NCBI GenBank assembly: GCA_045661345.1
Contig: JAZRFM010000017.1
Span: 1 to 21,789 of the forward strand
Length of the DNA stretch: 21,789 bases
Direction: 5' to 3'
Source: RUG12461 sp045661345
GTDB lineage: Bacteria > Bacillota > Clostridia > Lachnospirales > Lachnospiraceae
Part shown: positions 1 to 6,756 of the stretch, piece by piece
Position numbering within the stretch: the first letter of the stretch is position 1
How the letters are laid out: each line of letters starts with the position of its first letter
The notes under the pieces: model-generated
What the model was told of the DNA's origin: nothing
The model's input: the letters and a program-made list of their open reading frames with translations, nothing else
Database searches by the model: none
Translations under genes and position numbers: made by a program

Positions 1-1
1 T

Positions 2-103
2 ACATGGAAGCTTCACAACACAAGAACCAAGGACTTGGAGTTGCTCAAGGAAGTAGGTTACGAACCGAATACGGAGTATAATCCGAACGGTGCTGTATCA
101 TAA
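2..103 (+). CDS. C-terminal tail of an unrecognised protein (partial)
   Basis: An open frame enters from the left edge and ends at a TAA at 101-103, giving 33 residues that start TWKLHNTRTKDLELL and end NPNGAVS. The composition (amphipathic LELLKEVGYEP stretch, polar tail) looks like a real protein end rather than chance reading, and it lies upstream of the next promoter in the same direction. I do not recognise the family and no domain can be assigned from so short a piece. The gene's start and most of its body lie outside the window. No hairpin terminator is visible between its stop and the promoter at 144. Confidence 0.5.
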   Translation, partial: TWKLHNTRTKDLELLKEVGYEPNTEYNPNGAVS

Positions 104-143
104 AAACAATACTCATATGTACAGAAAGCCAAATGATTGTGCC

Positions 144-170
144 TAATTTTTTTCCCGGATCAGCCGAAAT
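144..170 (+). promoter_or_regulatory. Sigma-28 (SigD) type flagellar promoter
   Basis: TAAT at 144-147 and GCCGAAAT at 163-170 are separated by exactly 15 bases. The known sigma-28/SigD consensus is TAAA, about 15 bases, then GCCGATAA or GCCGATAT. Transcription would start near 177, giving a leader of about 30 bases before the ATG at 207. The gene it serves encodes a flagellar-looking protein, which supports the call. Confidence 0.75.
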
Positions 171-206
171 AAAGAGCGACAGTAACTATCTTATGTGGAG
201 AATCTT

Positions 207-3131
207 ATGCGCGTAGATCCGAATAATTTTCTGGAATTCACCAAAAACCCGAAGGGAATTCATCCCAGCGTGGAGCAAACCCCCTATTCCGTAACCCTTG
301 AACATACGAAAACAGAGAGAGCCGCAATGATCGGCTCCGGTGTTTATACTCTGAAGGACAATACTTACGAGAGGCCGGCGGCAGACTCCAAGGAGGAGAT
401 TCAGGAGCTGGCAGGGGTTGCGGCAGGCAGTGCCGAGGCAAGGCAGAAAGAGATGGCGGTCCTGAGCAATTCCATGTCTCAAGAAGACTATCAGAAATAC
501 CGCGAAAACGGCGGTTCCCTTTCCGATGTGGACAGCGCCGAGATCGTGACGGTTGTGGATAAGATCAAAATCCATCTGGCGGAAAGCGGCGTGGATGTCG
601 GAAAGATCACGGCCGGGAAAGAAGCGATCGAGAGCATCAGCAACGGCCGCGTGACAACGGAGCAGGCTTCGGCGGTGCTGACGGGTGCGGATCTGCCGGC
701 AACGAACGAGAACGTATCGGATCTGAAAAAGGCTTTTGAGCTCGCATCTTCGCTGACGGAGTTCAGTGACGGTGCGGTGAAGTATATGACGGATAACCGT
801 CTTCCGGCGGAGATCGAGAATCTTTATCGCGCGCAGAACGGCGCAGGGGCAGGTTTCGGTCTCAATGTGATGCCCGATGCGGTTGCGGAGGAGATGCGCC
901 CGCAGATGGAGCAGATGATCGAAGAGTGCGGTCTGCCGGTGACAGAGGATACACTTGCAAACAGCCGTTGGATGATCGCAAACGAGATCCCTCTGAATGA
1001 AGAAAATCTGGTGCGTGTGGACACCTTGAAAAAGATGGCGCTTCCTTTTGAGAAGGAACAGATCCTAACGGCTATTACAGATGCCATTACAGAGGGCAAG
1101 CGGCCGCAGGAAGCGAAGATGCTCGATTTTGTGACCGCGAAACGGACGTTGGAGGAAACCCGTCTTGCCATGACAGAGGATGCGAACCGTTCTCTTCTGA
1201 AAAAGGGTATGGAAGTGGATACCACGGCATTAAGGGAAACCGTGGAGCAGTTGAAGGAGCAGGAGCGGACGTTTTATGAAAGGCTGCTTTCCGAGTCCGG
1301 ACAGGAAGCGGATGAGGTTTCAATCCATGCGCTGAAAGAAACCGTAGACAAGATCGACGAGATCCGTTATCTTCCGGCGTATACGCTTTCAATTCCGGAG
1401 GCGGATACGAAAACGCTTTCGGGGATCCGCGAAGCCGGACAGTCTCTCAAAGTAAAGATGGACCAGGCCGGAGAGAGATATGAGACCATGCAGACGGAGA
1501 TCCGGCGGGATCTCGGAGATTCCATTAAAAAGGCATTCCGCAATGTGGACAGCCTCCTGGAGGATCTGCATCTGGCGCAGACCGAGGCGAACGAACGCGC
1601 CGTGCGGATTCTGTCCTATAACCACATGGAAGTGACCGCAGACAGTGTCCTTGCGATGAAGGCGAAGGACGAGGAGGTACAGCGCGCACTGAAGGCGTTG
1701 ACGCCCTCCGTGGTCGCGCATATGGTAAAAAACAATCAGAATCCGCTGGATCAGAACCTGACTGACCTGACAAAAGAGGCGGAGGTTCTGAAGAAAGAGT
1801 TCGGGATCAGAGAGGAAGACCGGTTTGGCGAATATCTCTACAAGCTGGAGCACAACCGTCAGATCAGCGAAGCGGAGCGGGAGTCCTATGTCGGCGTCTT
1901 CCGTCTGATCAGACAGATCGAAAAAACAGACGGAGCCGCGATTGGTGCGGTTGTCCAGCAGGGGGGCGAGCTTACGATGCGCTCTCTCCTTACGGCTGTT
2001 CGCAGCAGCAAAAAAGGCGCCATGGACTACCGTGTGGACGATGATTTCGGCGGTGTCGCAGGAAAAACCACAGGAAAAGATATCCTCACGCAGATTCAGA
2101 CGGCCTTTGAGGATGGTGCTTATCAGACCAATGTGATGCGGGATATCGCAGAAGAGATGTCTCCGGAGGCTTTCCGGACACTGATGAAGAAGGATGCAAA
2201 CTGGGAAGGACAGACACCGGAGCAGTTTTTGGAGCATCTTCGGGAAGCGGATACCGCGGATGAATCGGCACAATTTGCCAGAGAGCAGATGGAGCAGCTG
2301 GCGGAGGCCGCGGACACGGAACAGCAGGTATACCGCATGATGGAGCAATTTGACCTGCCGAATACCATGACGAATGTCCTTGCCGTGAAGCAGATGATGG
2401 AATATCCGAATGTCGCGATCCGCAGATTGTTTGGCAGACCTGTCGAAAACTACCGCGATGAAAACGGTGAAGTGGATTTTCAGGAAGTCAAAAACAGCCT
2501 GCTCAAGGAATTCGGAGAAGCAGTTTCGGAACCGGAGGAGCTGGCCGAGGCACAGAAGAAGCTTGCGGATGTGGCAGAAAACGTTATGAAGACAATGCTT
2601 GCATCCGAGGATAAGACGACAACAGAGCTGGATGTGAAGTCGCTCAAGATGGCGATGAATCGTTTTCAGATCGCCGGCAAGATGGCGGAAAAAGAGCAGT
2701 ATCATATTCCTGTGCTGGTGCGCGGAGAGACCGGCGAGATCAACCTGAAGATCGTGAGCGGCACCGAAAAGAAGGGGATCATCGACATCATGTTTTCCCT
2801 GTCTTCTCTCGGCAGCGTGGCAGCGAAGCTGAAGGTCGAGGACGGAAAGGTTTCCGGCTTTGTGGCTTCCGACCGCCGGGAGACCGCGGATCTGATCTCC
2901 CGGAAGGGAAATGATCTGCTGGCAGCACTGACTTCCGTGGAAGGGATCCATGCTGTGAATGTCAATCCGATCCATGATGAAAAACTGGAGCTGCCGAAGT
3001 TTTCCGCGGCAACGGATACGGAGAACGACGCATACCGGAAAGCAAACGGGATAACCGGTGAAAAGCCCACGCCTACGAGGGTTTTATATCAGGTCGCAAA
3101 AAGTTTTCTGACGGTGTTAAGTAGTTTTTGA
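207..3131 (+). CDS. Large FliK-like flagellar protein (DUF6240-like)
   Basis: This is a 974-residue, highly charged, mostly helical protein with no signal peptide or membrane segment. Its C-terminal part (about residues 846-915) reads like the FliK/Flg_hook domain: an LSSLGSVAAKLKVEDGKVSG core with the LG turn and two predicted strands, then a helix and a strand. The body carries repeated short units of the form hydrophobic-LP-x-T-x-x-N (GADLPATNENV near 161, CGLPVTEDTL near 241, NEIPLNEENL near 256, FDLPNTMTNV near 715, with a weaker copy near 473). FliK controls hook length during flagellar assembly; that role here is inferred. The ATG at 207 is preferred because GGAG at 197-200 sits six bases upstream. 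The in-frame GTG at 195 would overlap this ribosome binding site. It has its own sigma-28 promoter and is followed directly by flagellin. It is much longer than ordinary FliK (roughly 400-600 residues). Confidence 0.7.
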   Translation: MRVDPNNFLEFTKNPKGIHPSVEQTPYSVTLEHTKTERAAMIGSGVYTLKDNTYERPAADSKEEIQELAGVAAGSAEARQKEMAVLSNSMSQEDYQKYRENGGSLSDVDSAEIVTVVDKIKIHLAESGVDVGKITAGKEAIESISNGRVTTEQASAVLTGADLPATNENVSDLKKAFELASSLTEFSDGAVKYMTDNRLPAEIENLYRAQNGAGAGFGLNVMPDAVAEEMRPQMEQMIEECGLPVTEDTLANSRWMIANEIPLNEENLVRVDTLKKMALPFEKEQILTAITDAITEGKRPQEAKMLDFVTAKRTLEETRLAMTEDANRSLLKKGMEVDTTALRETVEQLKEQERTFYERLLSESGQEADEVSIHALKETVDKIDEIRYLPAYTLSIPEADTKTLSGIREAGQSLKVKMDQAGERYETMQTEIRRDLGDSIKKAFRNVDSLLEDLHLAQTEANERAVRILSYNHMEVTADSVLAMKAKDEEVQRALKALTPSVVAHMVKNNQNPLDQNLTDLTKEAEVLKKEFGIREEDRFGEYLYKLEHNRQISEAERESYVGVFRLIRQIEKTDGAAIGAVVQQGGELTMRSLLTAVRSSKKGAMDYRVDDDFGGVAGKTTGKDILTQIQTAFEDGAYQTNVMRDIAEEMSPEAFRTLMKKDANWEGQTPEQFLEHLREADTADESAQFAREQMEQLAEAADTEQQVYRMMEQFDLPNTMTNVLAVKQMMEYPNVAIRRLFGRPVENYRDENGEVDFQEVKNSLLKEFGEAVSEPEELAEAQKKLADVAENVMKTMLASEDKTTTELDVKSLKMAMNRFQIAGKMAEKEQYHIPVLVRGETGEINLKIVSGTEKKGIIDIMFSLSSLGSVAAKLKVEDGKVSGFVASDRRETADLISRKGNDLLAALTSVEGIHAVNVNPIHDEKLELPKFSAATDTENDAYRKANGITGEKPTPTRVLYQVAKSFLTVLSSF

Positions 3132-3143
3132 AAAGACCGATAT
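3118..3143 (+). promoter_or_regulatory. Sigma-28 (SigD) promoter of flagellin
   Basis: TAAG at 3118-3121 and ACCGATAT at 3136-3143 are 14 bases apart, matching the Bacillus-type SigD consensus TAAA-N14/16-GCCGATAT. The -35 element and most of the spacer lie inside the last codons of the preceding gene, whose TGA is 3129-3131. The predicted start near 3150 leaves a leader of about 114 bases before the flagellin ATG. A TATAAT overlaps at 3141-3146 but has no good -35 partner, so sigma-28 is favoured. Confidence 0.8.
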
Positions 3144-3153
3144 AATATATAGT

Positions 3154-3239
3154 GAAAGGCAAACGGGATTGCCTTTCAGGAGACAGGAAACAGTAAAAAG
3201 CGGGGTCACGGATGACCTCTCATAGTATGCAGGGATGCG
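3154..3239 (+). promoter_or_regulatory. Structured flagellin 5' leader with GGA-loop hairpins
   Basis: Three hairpins can be drawn by eye. The first pairs 3154-3162 with 3169-3177 (9 perfect pairs, loop ACGGGA) only a few bases from the predicted transcript start. The second pairs 3202-3208 with 3213-3219 (7 pairs, one G-U, loop CGGA). The third is short, 3228-3231 with 3236-3239 (GCA/TGC plus a U-G pair, loop GGGA). Single-stranded GGA also occurs at 3179-3181 and in ACAGGA at 3183-3188. GGA in a hairpin loop is the established recognition feature of CsrA/RsmA, and CsrA represses flagellin (hag) translation in Bacillus subtilis. The ribosome binding site GAGGG is at 3252-3256. Confidence 0.6.
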
Positions 3240-3263
3240 ATTCAGACAAATGAGGGTACTTTT

Positions 3264-4724
3264 ATGAAGATCAATCATAATTTGTCCGCAGTCGTAGCAA
3301 ATAATAAGCTCCATCAGAATGAGGACATAGTCGCGAATTCGATGGAGCGTCTTGCGTCCGGGATCCGGATCAATCACGCAAAGGATGATCCGGCGGGCAT
3401 GGCGATTTCCAACAGAATGACGACCCAGATCGACGGAATTGATCGTGCATCGCAGAATTCCAGTGATGCGGCGGCCATGATCCAGACCGCAGACGGTGCG
3501 CTCGGAGAGATCACGGAGATCCTGCAGCGAATGCGGGAGCTTTCGGTACAGGCAGCGAACGATACGAACGCGCTTTCCGATAAAGAAGCGATCCAGAAGG
3601 AAATCGCAGAGCTGAAAAAAGAGATCGACCGTATGAGCCGTGACACGGAGTTTAATACCAAGGGGCTTTTGGACGGGACATTGGATAACCGCTATTATAC
3701 GTCCAAAACGATGCAGGATCCGGCGACATCACTCTATCTGCCGGATATGACAAGGATCTCCGTGTCGGATTACGTGCCGGCGGGTGAGTATAAAATGAAG
3801 ATTACGACGGGGACACAGACAGCTGTAAGAGGAAACGGTACATTTCAAATCAACCCGACAGACGGAACAACCAAAATCGGTGAGGCAAATGCCGGCACCA
3901 TTGACGTGAACGGATTTCTGATCGAGATCAATGCGGATGATACACATGCGTCGGCGTATCTTAAAATCTGTGACGGGATGGAAAAGGCGGAAGTGGAGTT
4001 CCATGCGCAAAACGGCGCAGTCCCGGAATTGAAATCCCAGTTTTACGGCTCTCAGCATCAGATTACGGTAGTGACATCCAATCCCAATCTGGCGGCGATG
4101 ATCGGCAAAATTGAGACAGAACAGACCGATCCGAACCACGGCGCCCTTCAAATGGGGACAGATGCGGTGATCACACCGGATCCTGCTTCCGCATTTGAGA
4201 ACAGGAACACCTCCTACACGGCGGACGGAAATCATATCACGATCCACCAGCCCGGCGGTTTTGAGATTGACTTTCTGGCGAATGCCGATTTGACAGCTGG
4301 CGCGGATATTTCTCTGAATGTCACCACCATGGGGGCCATGCAGGTGCAGATCGGTGCGAATGAGAACCAGACCACGCTGATGCGGATCCCGAAGCTGGAT
4401 CTGGAAAATCTCTATTTGGATGATCTGGATGTGACTACGGTCTACGGTGCGGATCGTGCCATCGGGAAGCTGGACTATGCGCTGAATAAGGTGAGCTCTG
4501 TCAGAGCAAAGATCGGTGCTTACGAGAACCGCCTGGATCATGCGGTGGCGTCTCTTGATCAGACCAGCGAGAACCTGACAAAGGCTTTTTCCGATCTGGC
4601 GGATGTGGACATGGCTGAGGAAATGACGAAATATACGCAGTACAATGTGCTGGTACAGGCATCCACGAGTGTGCTGGCCCAGGCGAATGACCTGCCGGAG
4701 TCTGTATTACAGCTCCTGCAGTAA
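3264..4724 (+). CDS. fliC: Flagellin, filament structural protein
   Basis: This is a 486-residue flagellin, exported through the flagellar secretion system and polymerised into the filament. The conserved N-terminal D0/D1 helices span about residues 1-140, with the hallmark run RLASGIRINHAKDDPAGMAIS at 29-49. LQRMREL at 87-93 corresponds to the part of D1 that Toll-like receptor 5 recognises in other flagellins. The conserved C-terminal helices run from about 394 to the end and finish VLAQANDLPESVLQLLQ. The region between (about 140-390) is unlike the canonical core and is the expected variable, surface-exposed part, rich in beta and polar residues. It lacks cysteine in the conserved arms, as usual. 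The start ATG has GAGGG seven bases upstream. It is transcribed from the sigma-28 promoter at 3118 and followed after 54 bases by its chaperone gene fliS. Confidence 0.96.
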   Translation: MKINHNLSAVVANNKLHQNEDIVANSMERLASGIRINHAKDDPAGMAISNRMTTQIDGIDRASQNSSDAAAMIQTADGALGEITEILQRMRELSVQAANDTNALSDKEAIQKEIAELKKEIDRMSRDTEFNTKGLLDGTLDNRYYTSKTMQDPATSLYLPDMTRISVSDYVPAGEYKMKITTGTQTAVRGNGTFQINPTDGTTKIGEANAGTIDVNGFLIEINADDTHASAYLKICDGMEKAEVEFHAQNGAVPELKSQFYGSQHQITVVTSNPNLAAMIGKIETEQTDPNHGALQMGTDAVITPDPASAFENRNTSYTADGNHITIHQPGGFEIDFLANADLTAGADISLNVTTMGAMQVQIGANENQTTLMRIPKLDLENLYLDDLDVTTVYGADRAIGKLDYALNKVSSVRAKIGAYENRLDHAVASLDQTSENLTKAFSDLADVDMAEEMTKYTQYNVLVQASTSVLAQANDLPESVLQLLQ

Positions 4725-4744
4725 CCGGATTGGAAGGATTGACG

Positions 4745-4767
4745 GGCGCTGACGACAGGAAAGCGCC
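4745..4767 (+). promoter_or_regulatory. Hairpin with ACAGGA loop abutting the fliS ribosome binding site
   Basis: GGCGCT at 4745-4750 pairs perfectly with AGCGCC at 4762-4767 around an 11-base loop that contains ACAGGA (4755-4760). The 3' arm ends immediately before the fliS Shine-Dalgarno (GGGAG, 4768-4772). No T-run follows, so it is not a terminator. The GGA in the loop next to a ribosome binding site is the geometry of a CsrA site; alternatively the stem may be an mRNA processing or stability element between flagellin and fliS. Confidence 0.5.
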
Positions 4768-4778
4768 GGGAGAGACAC

Positions 4779-5252
4779 ATGCAAAAAGACAGGATTCAGC
4801 AGTTTACCATGCGTATCACCGGCAGTAACCGGACAGAACTGGTTGCGGTCATGTATGACATGATCGATACATACCTTGCGGATGCGGTTCATGCGAGAGA
4901 AACGGATGATCATGACGGATTTCAGATGCAGGTGCGTCTGGCGGATCGGGTGATCAAAGAACTCATGGATATTCTGGACTTCAAATATGAGATTTCAGCG
5001 GATCTTTACCGGCTTTATCATTTTTGCAGGAAACGACTGGCCTACAGCCTGATGAAGTATGATACGGCAGGCATCGGGGAAGCGCAGCGAATCCTGACGG
5101 CCCTCGGAGCATCCTTTCGTGAGCTTGCCAAACAGGATCATTCGGCGCCGCTGATGAAAAACACCCAGAAAGTGGCTTATGGCGCCACATACGGGAAATC
5201 GGACATCGCAGAAGCCCCGGCGGCGGATCCCAACAGAGGTTACTTTGCTTAA
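4779..5252 (+). CDS. fliS: Flagellin export chaperone FliS
   Basis: This is a 157-residue FliS-family protein, the cytoplasmic chaperone that binds the flagellin C-terminus and prevents early polymerisation. The family pattern is visible: an N-terminal segment ending in ITGSNRTELVAVMYDMID, a helix of paired charged residues, then ELMDILDFKYEISADLYRLYHFCRKRL, which matches the family's L(D/N)..YEIS..LY.LY signature. The four-helix core is about residues 1-120. The extra tail of about 35 residues (AYGATYGKS ... PNRGYFA) makes it longer than the usual 125-135 residues. The ATG follows GGGAGAG by four to six bases. It is cotranscribed with flagellin and its message ends at the terminator at 5283-5323. 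Confidence 0.9.
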   Translation: MQKDRIQQFTMRITGSNRTELVAVMYDMIDTYLADAVHARETDDHDGFQMQVRLADRVIKELMDILDFKYEISADLYRLYHFCRKRLAYSLMKYDTAGIGEAQRILTALGASFRELAKQDHSAPLMKNTQKVAYGATYGKSDIAEAPAADPNRGYFA

Positions 5253-5282
5253 GCTGGACTACCACCAGTGAGCTTTTCTTTA

Positions 5283-5323
5283 CAGAAAAGGGTATCGGAA
5301 CGGATTCCGATATCCTTTTTCTG
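5283..5323 (+). terminator. Strong intrinsic terminator after fliS
   Basis: Bases 5286-5300 pair with 5305-5319 (15 pairs, one G-U) around the tetraloop CGGA, and the arms extend to CAG at 5283-5285 with CTG at 5321-5323 if one T bulges. The stem ends in an A-run on the left and a five-T run on the right, so it could stop transcription in both directions. It closes the flagellin-fliS unit. Confidence 0.88.
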
Positions 5324-5354
5324 CGTTTACTATGCTTTTCATTCAGTGTACAAT
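5324..5354 (+). promoter_or_regulatory. Promoter with CGTTTACTATG motif; predicted leaderless start for MATE gene
   Basis: TTTACT (5326-5331) and TACAAT (5349-5354) are 17 bases apart. Counting seven bases on gives a transcript start at 5361, the A of the MATE ATG itself. No Shine-Dalgarno lies upstream of that ATG. The -35 is embedded in CGTTTACTATG at 5324-5334, one of six copies of a motif shared with the other intergenic regions at 7982-7992 and 19831-19898. Confidence 0.6.
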
Positions 5355-5360
5355 GTGGCT

Positions 5361-6719
5361 ATGAGTAAGACATATCTCGGAAGAATGACAGAGGGAAAGC
5401 CGATTTCTCTGATCCTGCGGTTTGCGCTTCCCCTGCTGCTGGGCAATCTGTTCCAGCAGACCTACAATATGGTGGATGCGGCAATTGTCGGTCAGACGCT
5501 TGGCGCGGACGCGCTCGGCAGCGTGGGGGCGTCTACCAGTGTCCAGTTTTTGGTGATCGGCTTTTGTATCGGGATCTGTGCCGGCTTTTCCATTCCCGTG
5601 GCACAGACGTTTGGTGCGAAAAAGTACGAAAACCTCCGAAAGTATATTTATCATGCGATCCTTCTGACCGTTCTCTTCGGGGCGATCCTTACCATTGGCT
5701 GTGCCTTGCTTTGCAGCACCATATTGCACGTCCTGCAGACACCGGCGGAGCTGTTTACGGAAGCCTACAGCTATCTCCTCATCATTTTTCTCGGCATTCC
5801 CTTTACGCTGACCTACAATCTGTGTTCCAGCATTTTACGCGCAGTGGGAGACGGCAGGACACCGTTTCTCTTTCTCGCTTTTTCCGCGGTTCTGAATATA
5901 GCGCTGGATTTCCTTTGTATCATGGTTTTTCACTGGGGTACGGCGGGTGCCGCGATCGCGACGGTATTCTCGCAGGGATTGAGCGGGGTTCTCTGTATTC
6001 TTTTTATGCGGAAAAGGCATCCGATTCTGACGGTCACGGCAAAGGAAAAGCACTGGGACGGTCATTATGCAAAGATCCTGTGTGCGATGGGTCTTCCCAT
6101 GGGACTGCAGTATTCCATCACCGCCATCGGCAGCATGGTGATGCAGAGTGCCAACAATTCCCTCGGTGCGATCTATGTATCCGGTTATGCGGCAGGCATG
6201 AAGATCAAACAGCTGGCAATGTGCCCCTTTGACGCGTTGGCGACGGGGGTTTCCACATTTGTGGGTCAAAACTACGGCGCAAACCAGATCGACCGTGTCA
6301 GACAGGGAGTCCGGCAGGGCATGTGGGCAGGTATTATTTACGGTATTGCAATCGGTGTTGTGCTGATCTTTTTCGGTCGTCCGATGTCACTCATGTTTGT
6401 CAACGCGGAATATACCCAGATGCTGGATGCGTCAGGGCAGTATCTGCGTGCACTGGGCTTTTTCTTCTGGGCGCTGGGGATTCTGAATGTCTGCAGAATG
6501 AGTGTACAGGCGCTGGGATTTTCGATCCGTGCCGTGTTCGGCGGCGTATTGGAGATGATTGCAAGGACGGTGGTCAGTTTTGGCCTCGTGCCTTATTTCG
6601 GGTTCAATGCGATCTGCATTGCAGATCAGTGTGCGTGGGTTTCCGCGGCGGTTTATATTTATATTACGCTGCGGTGGTGTCTGAAAAAGATCGAAACCCG
6701 CTACGCGCCTGTTGATTGA
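5361..6719 (+). CDS. MATE-family multidrug/toxin efflux transporter
   Basis: This is a 452-residue polytopic membrane protein of the MATE (NorM/DinF-like) family, which exports cationic compounds in exchange for Na+ or H+. The typical opening is present: MTEGKPISLILRFALPLLLG, followed by NLFQQTYNMVDAAIVGQTLG. About twelve hydrophobic segments in two similar halves are seen; the second half begins near the ILCAMGLPMGLQYS stretch. An open frame extends upstream to 5268 but runs through the fliS terminator, so that extension is rejected. The ATG at 5361 has no Shine-Dalgarno and coincides with the predicted transcript start, suggesting leaderless translation. An internal ATG at 5385 has GGAAG too close to serve. 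Substrate cannot be told from sequence. Its 3' end faces the minus-strand gene across 37 bases without a visible terminator. Confidence 0.93.
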   Translation: MSKTYLGRMTEGKPISLILRFALPLLLGNLFQQTYNMVDAAIVGQTLGADALGSVGASTSVQFLVIGFCIGICAGFSIPVAQTFGAKKYENLRKYIYHAILLTVLFGAILTIGCALLCSTILHVLQTPAELFTEAYSYLLIIFLGIPFTLTYNLCSSILRAVGDGRTPFLFLAFSAVLNIALDFLCIMVFHWGTAGAAIATVFSQGLSGVLCILFMRKRHPILTVTAKEKHWDGHYAKILCAMGLPMGLQYSITAIGSMVMQSANNSLGAIYVSGYAAGMKIKQLAMCPFDALATGVSTFVGQNYGANQIDRVRQGVRQGMWAGIIYGIAIGVVLIFFGRPMSLMFVNAEYTQMLDASGQYLRALGFFFWALGILNVCRMSVQALGFSIRAVFGGVLEMIARTVVSFGLVPYFGFNAICIADQCAWVSAAVYIYITLRWCLKKIETRYAPVD

Positions 6720-6756
6720 GGCATTCCGCCGCTCGCAATCTTAAACCATGCTTTTC

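Noticed and set aside
195..206. GTG at 195 as start of the FliK-like gene
   Set aside because: It overlaps the GGAG ribosome binding site that serves the ATG at 207.
1389..2975. Long minus-strand open frame (528 codons)
   Set aside because: It is the antisense shadow of the FliK-like gene, with Leu/His/Arg-rich low-complexity composition and no recognisable domain.
3141..3146. TATAAT as a sigma-A promoter for flagellin
   Set aside because: There is no acceptable -35 at 16-18 bases, whereas the overlapping sigma-28 elements fit well.
5268..5360. Upstream extension of the MATE reading frame to 5268
   Set aside because: It would translate through the fliS terminator and the promoter, and family members begin near the MSKTYL or MTEGKP residues.
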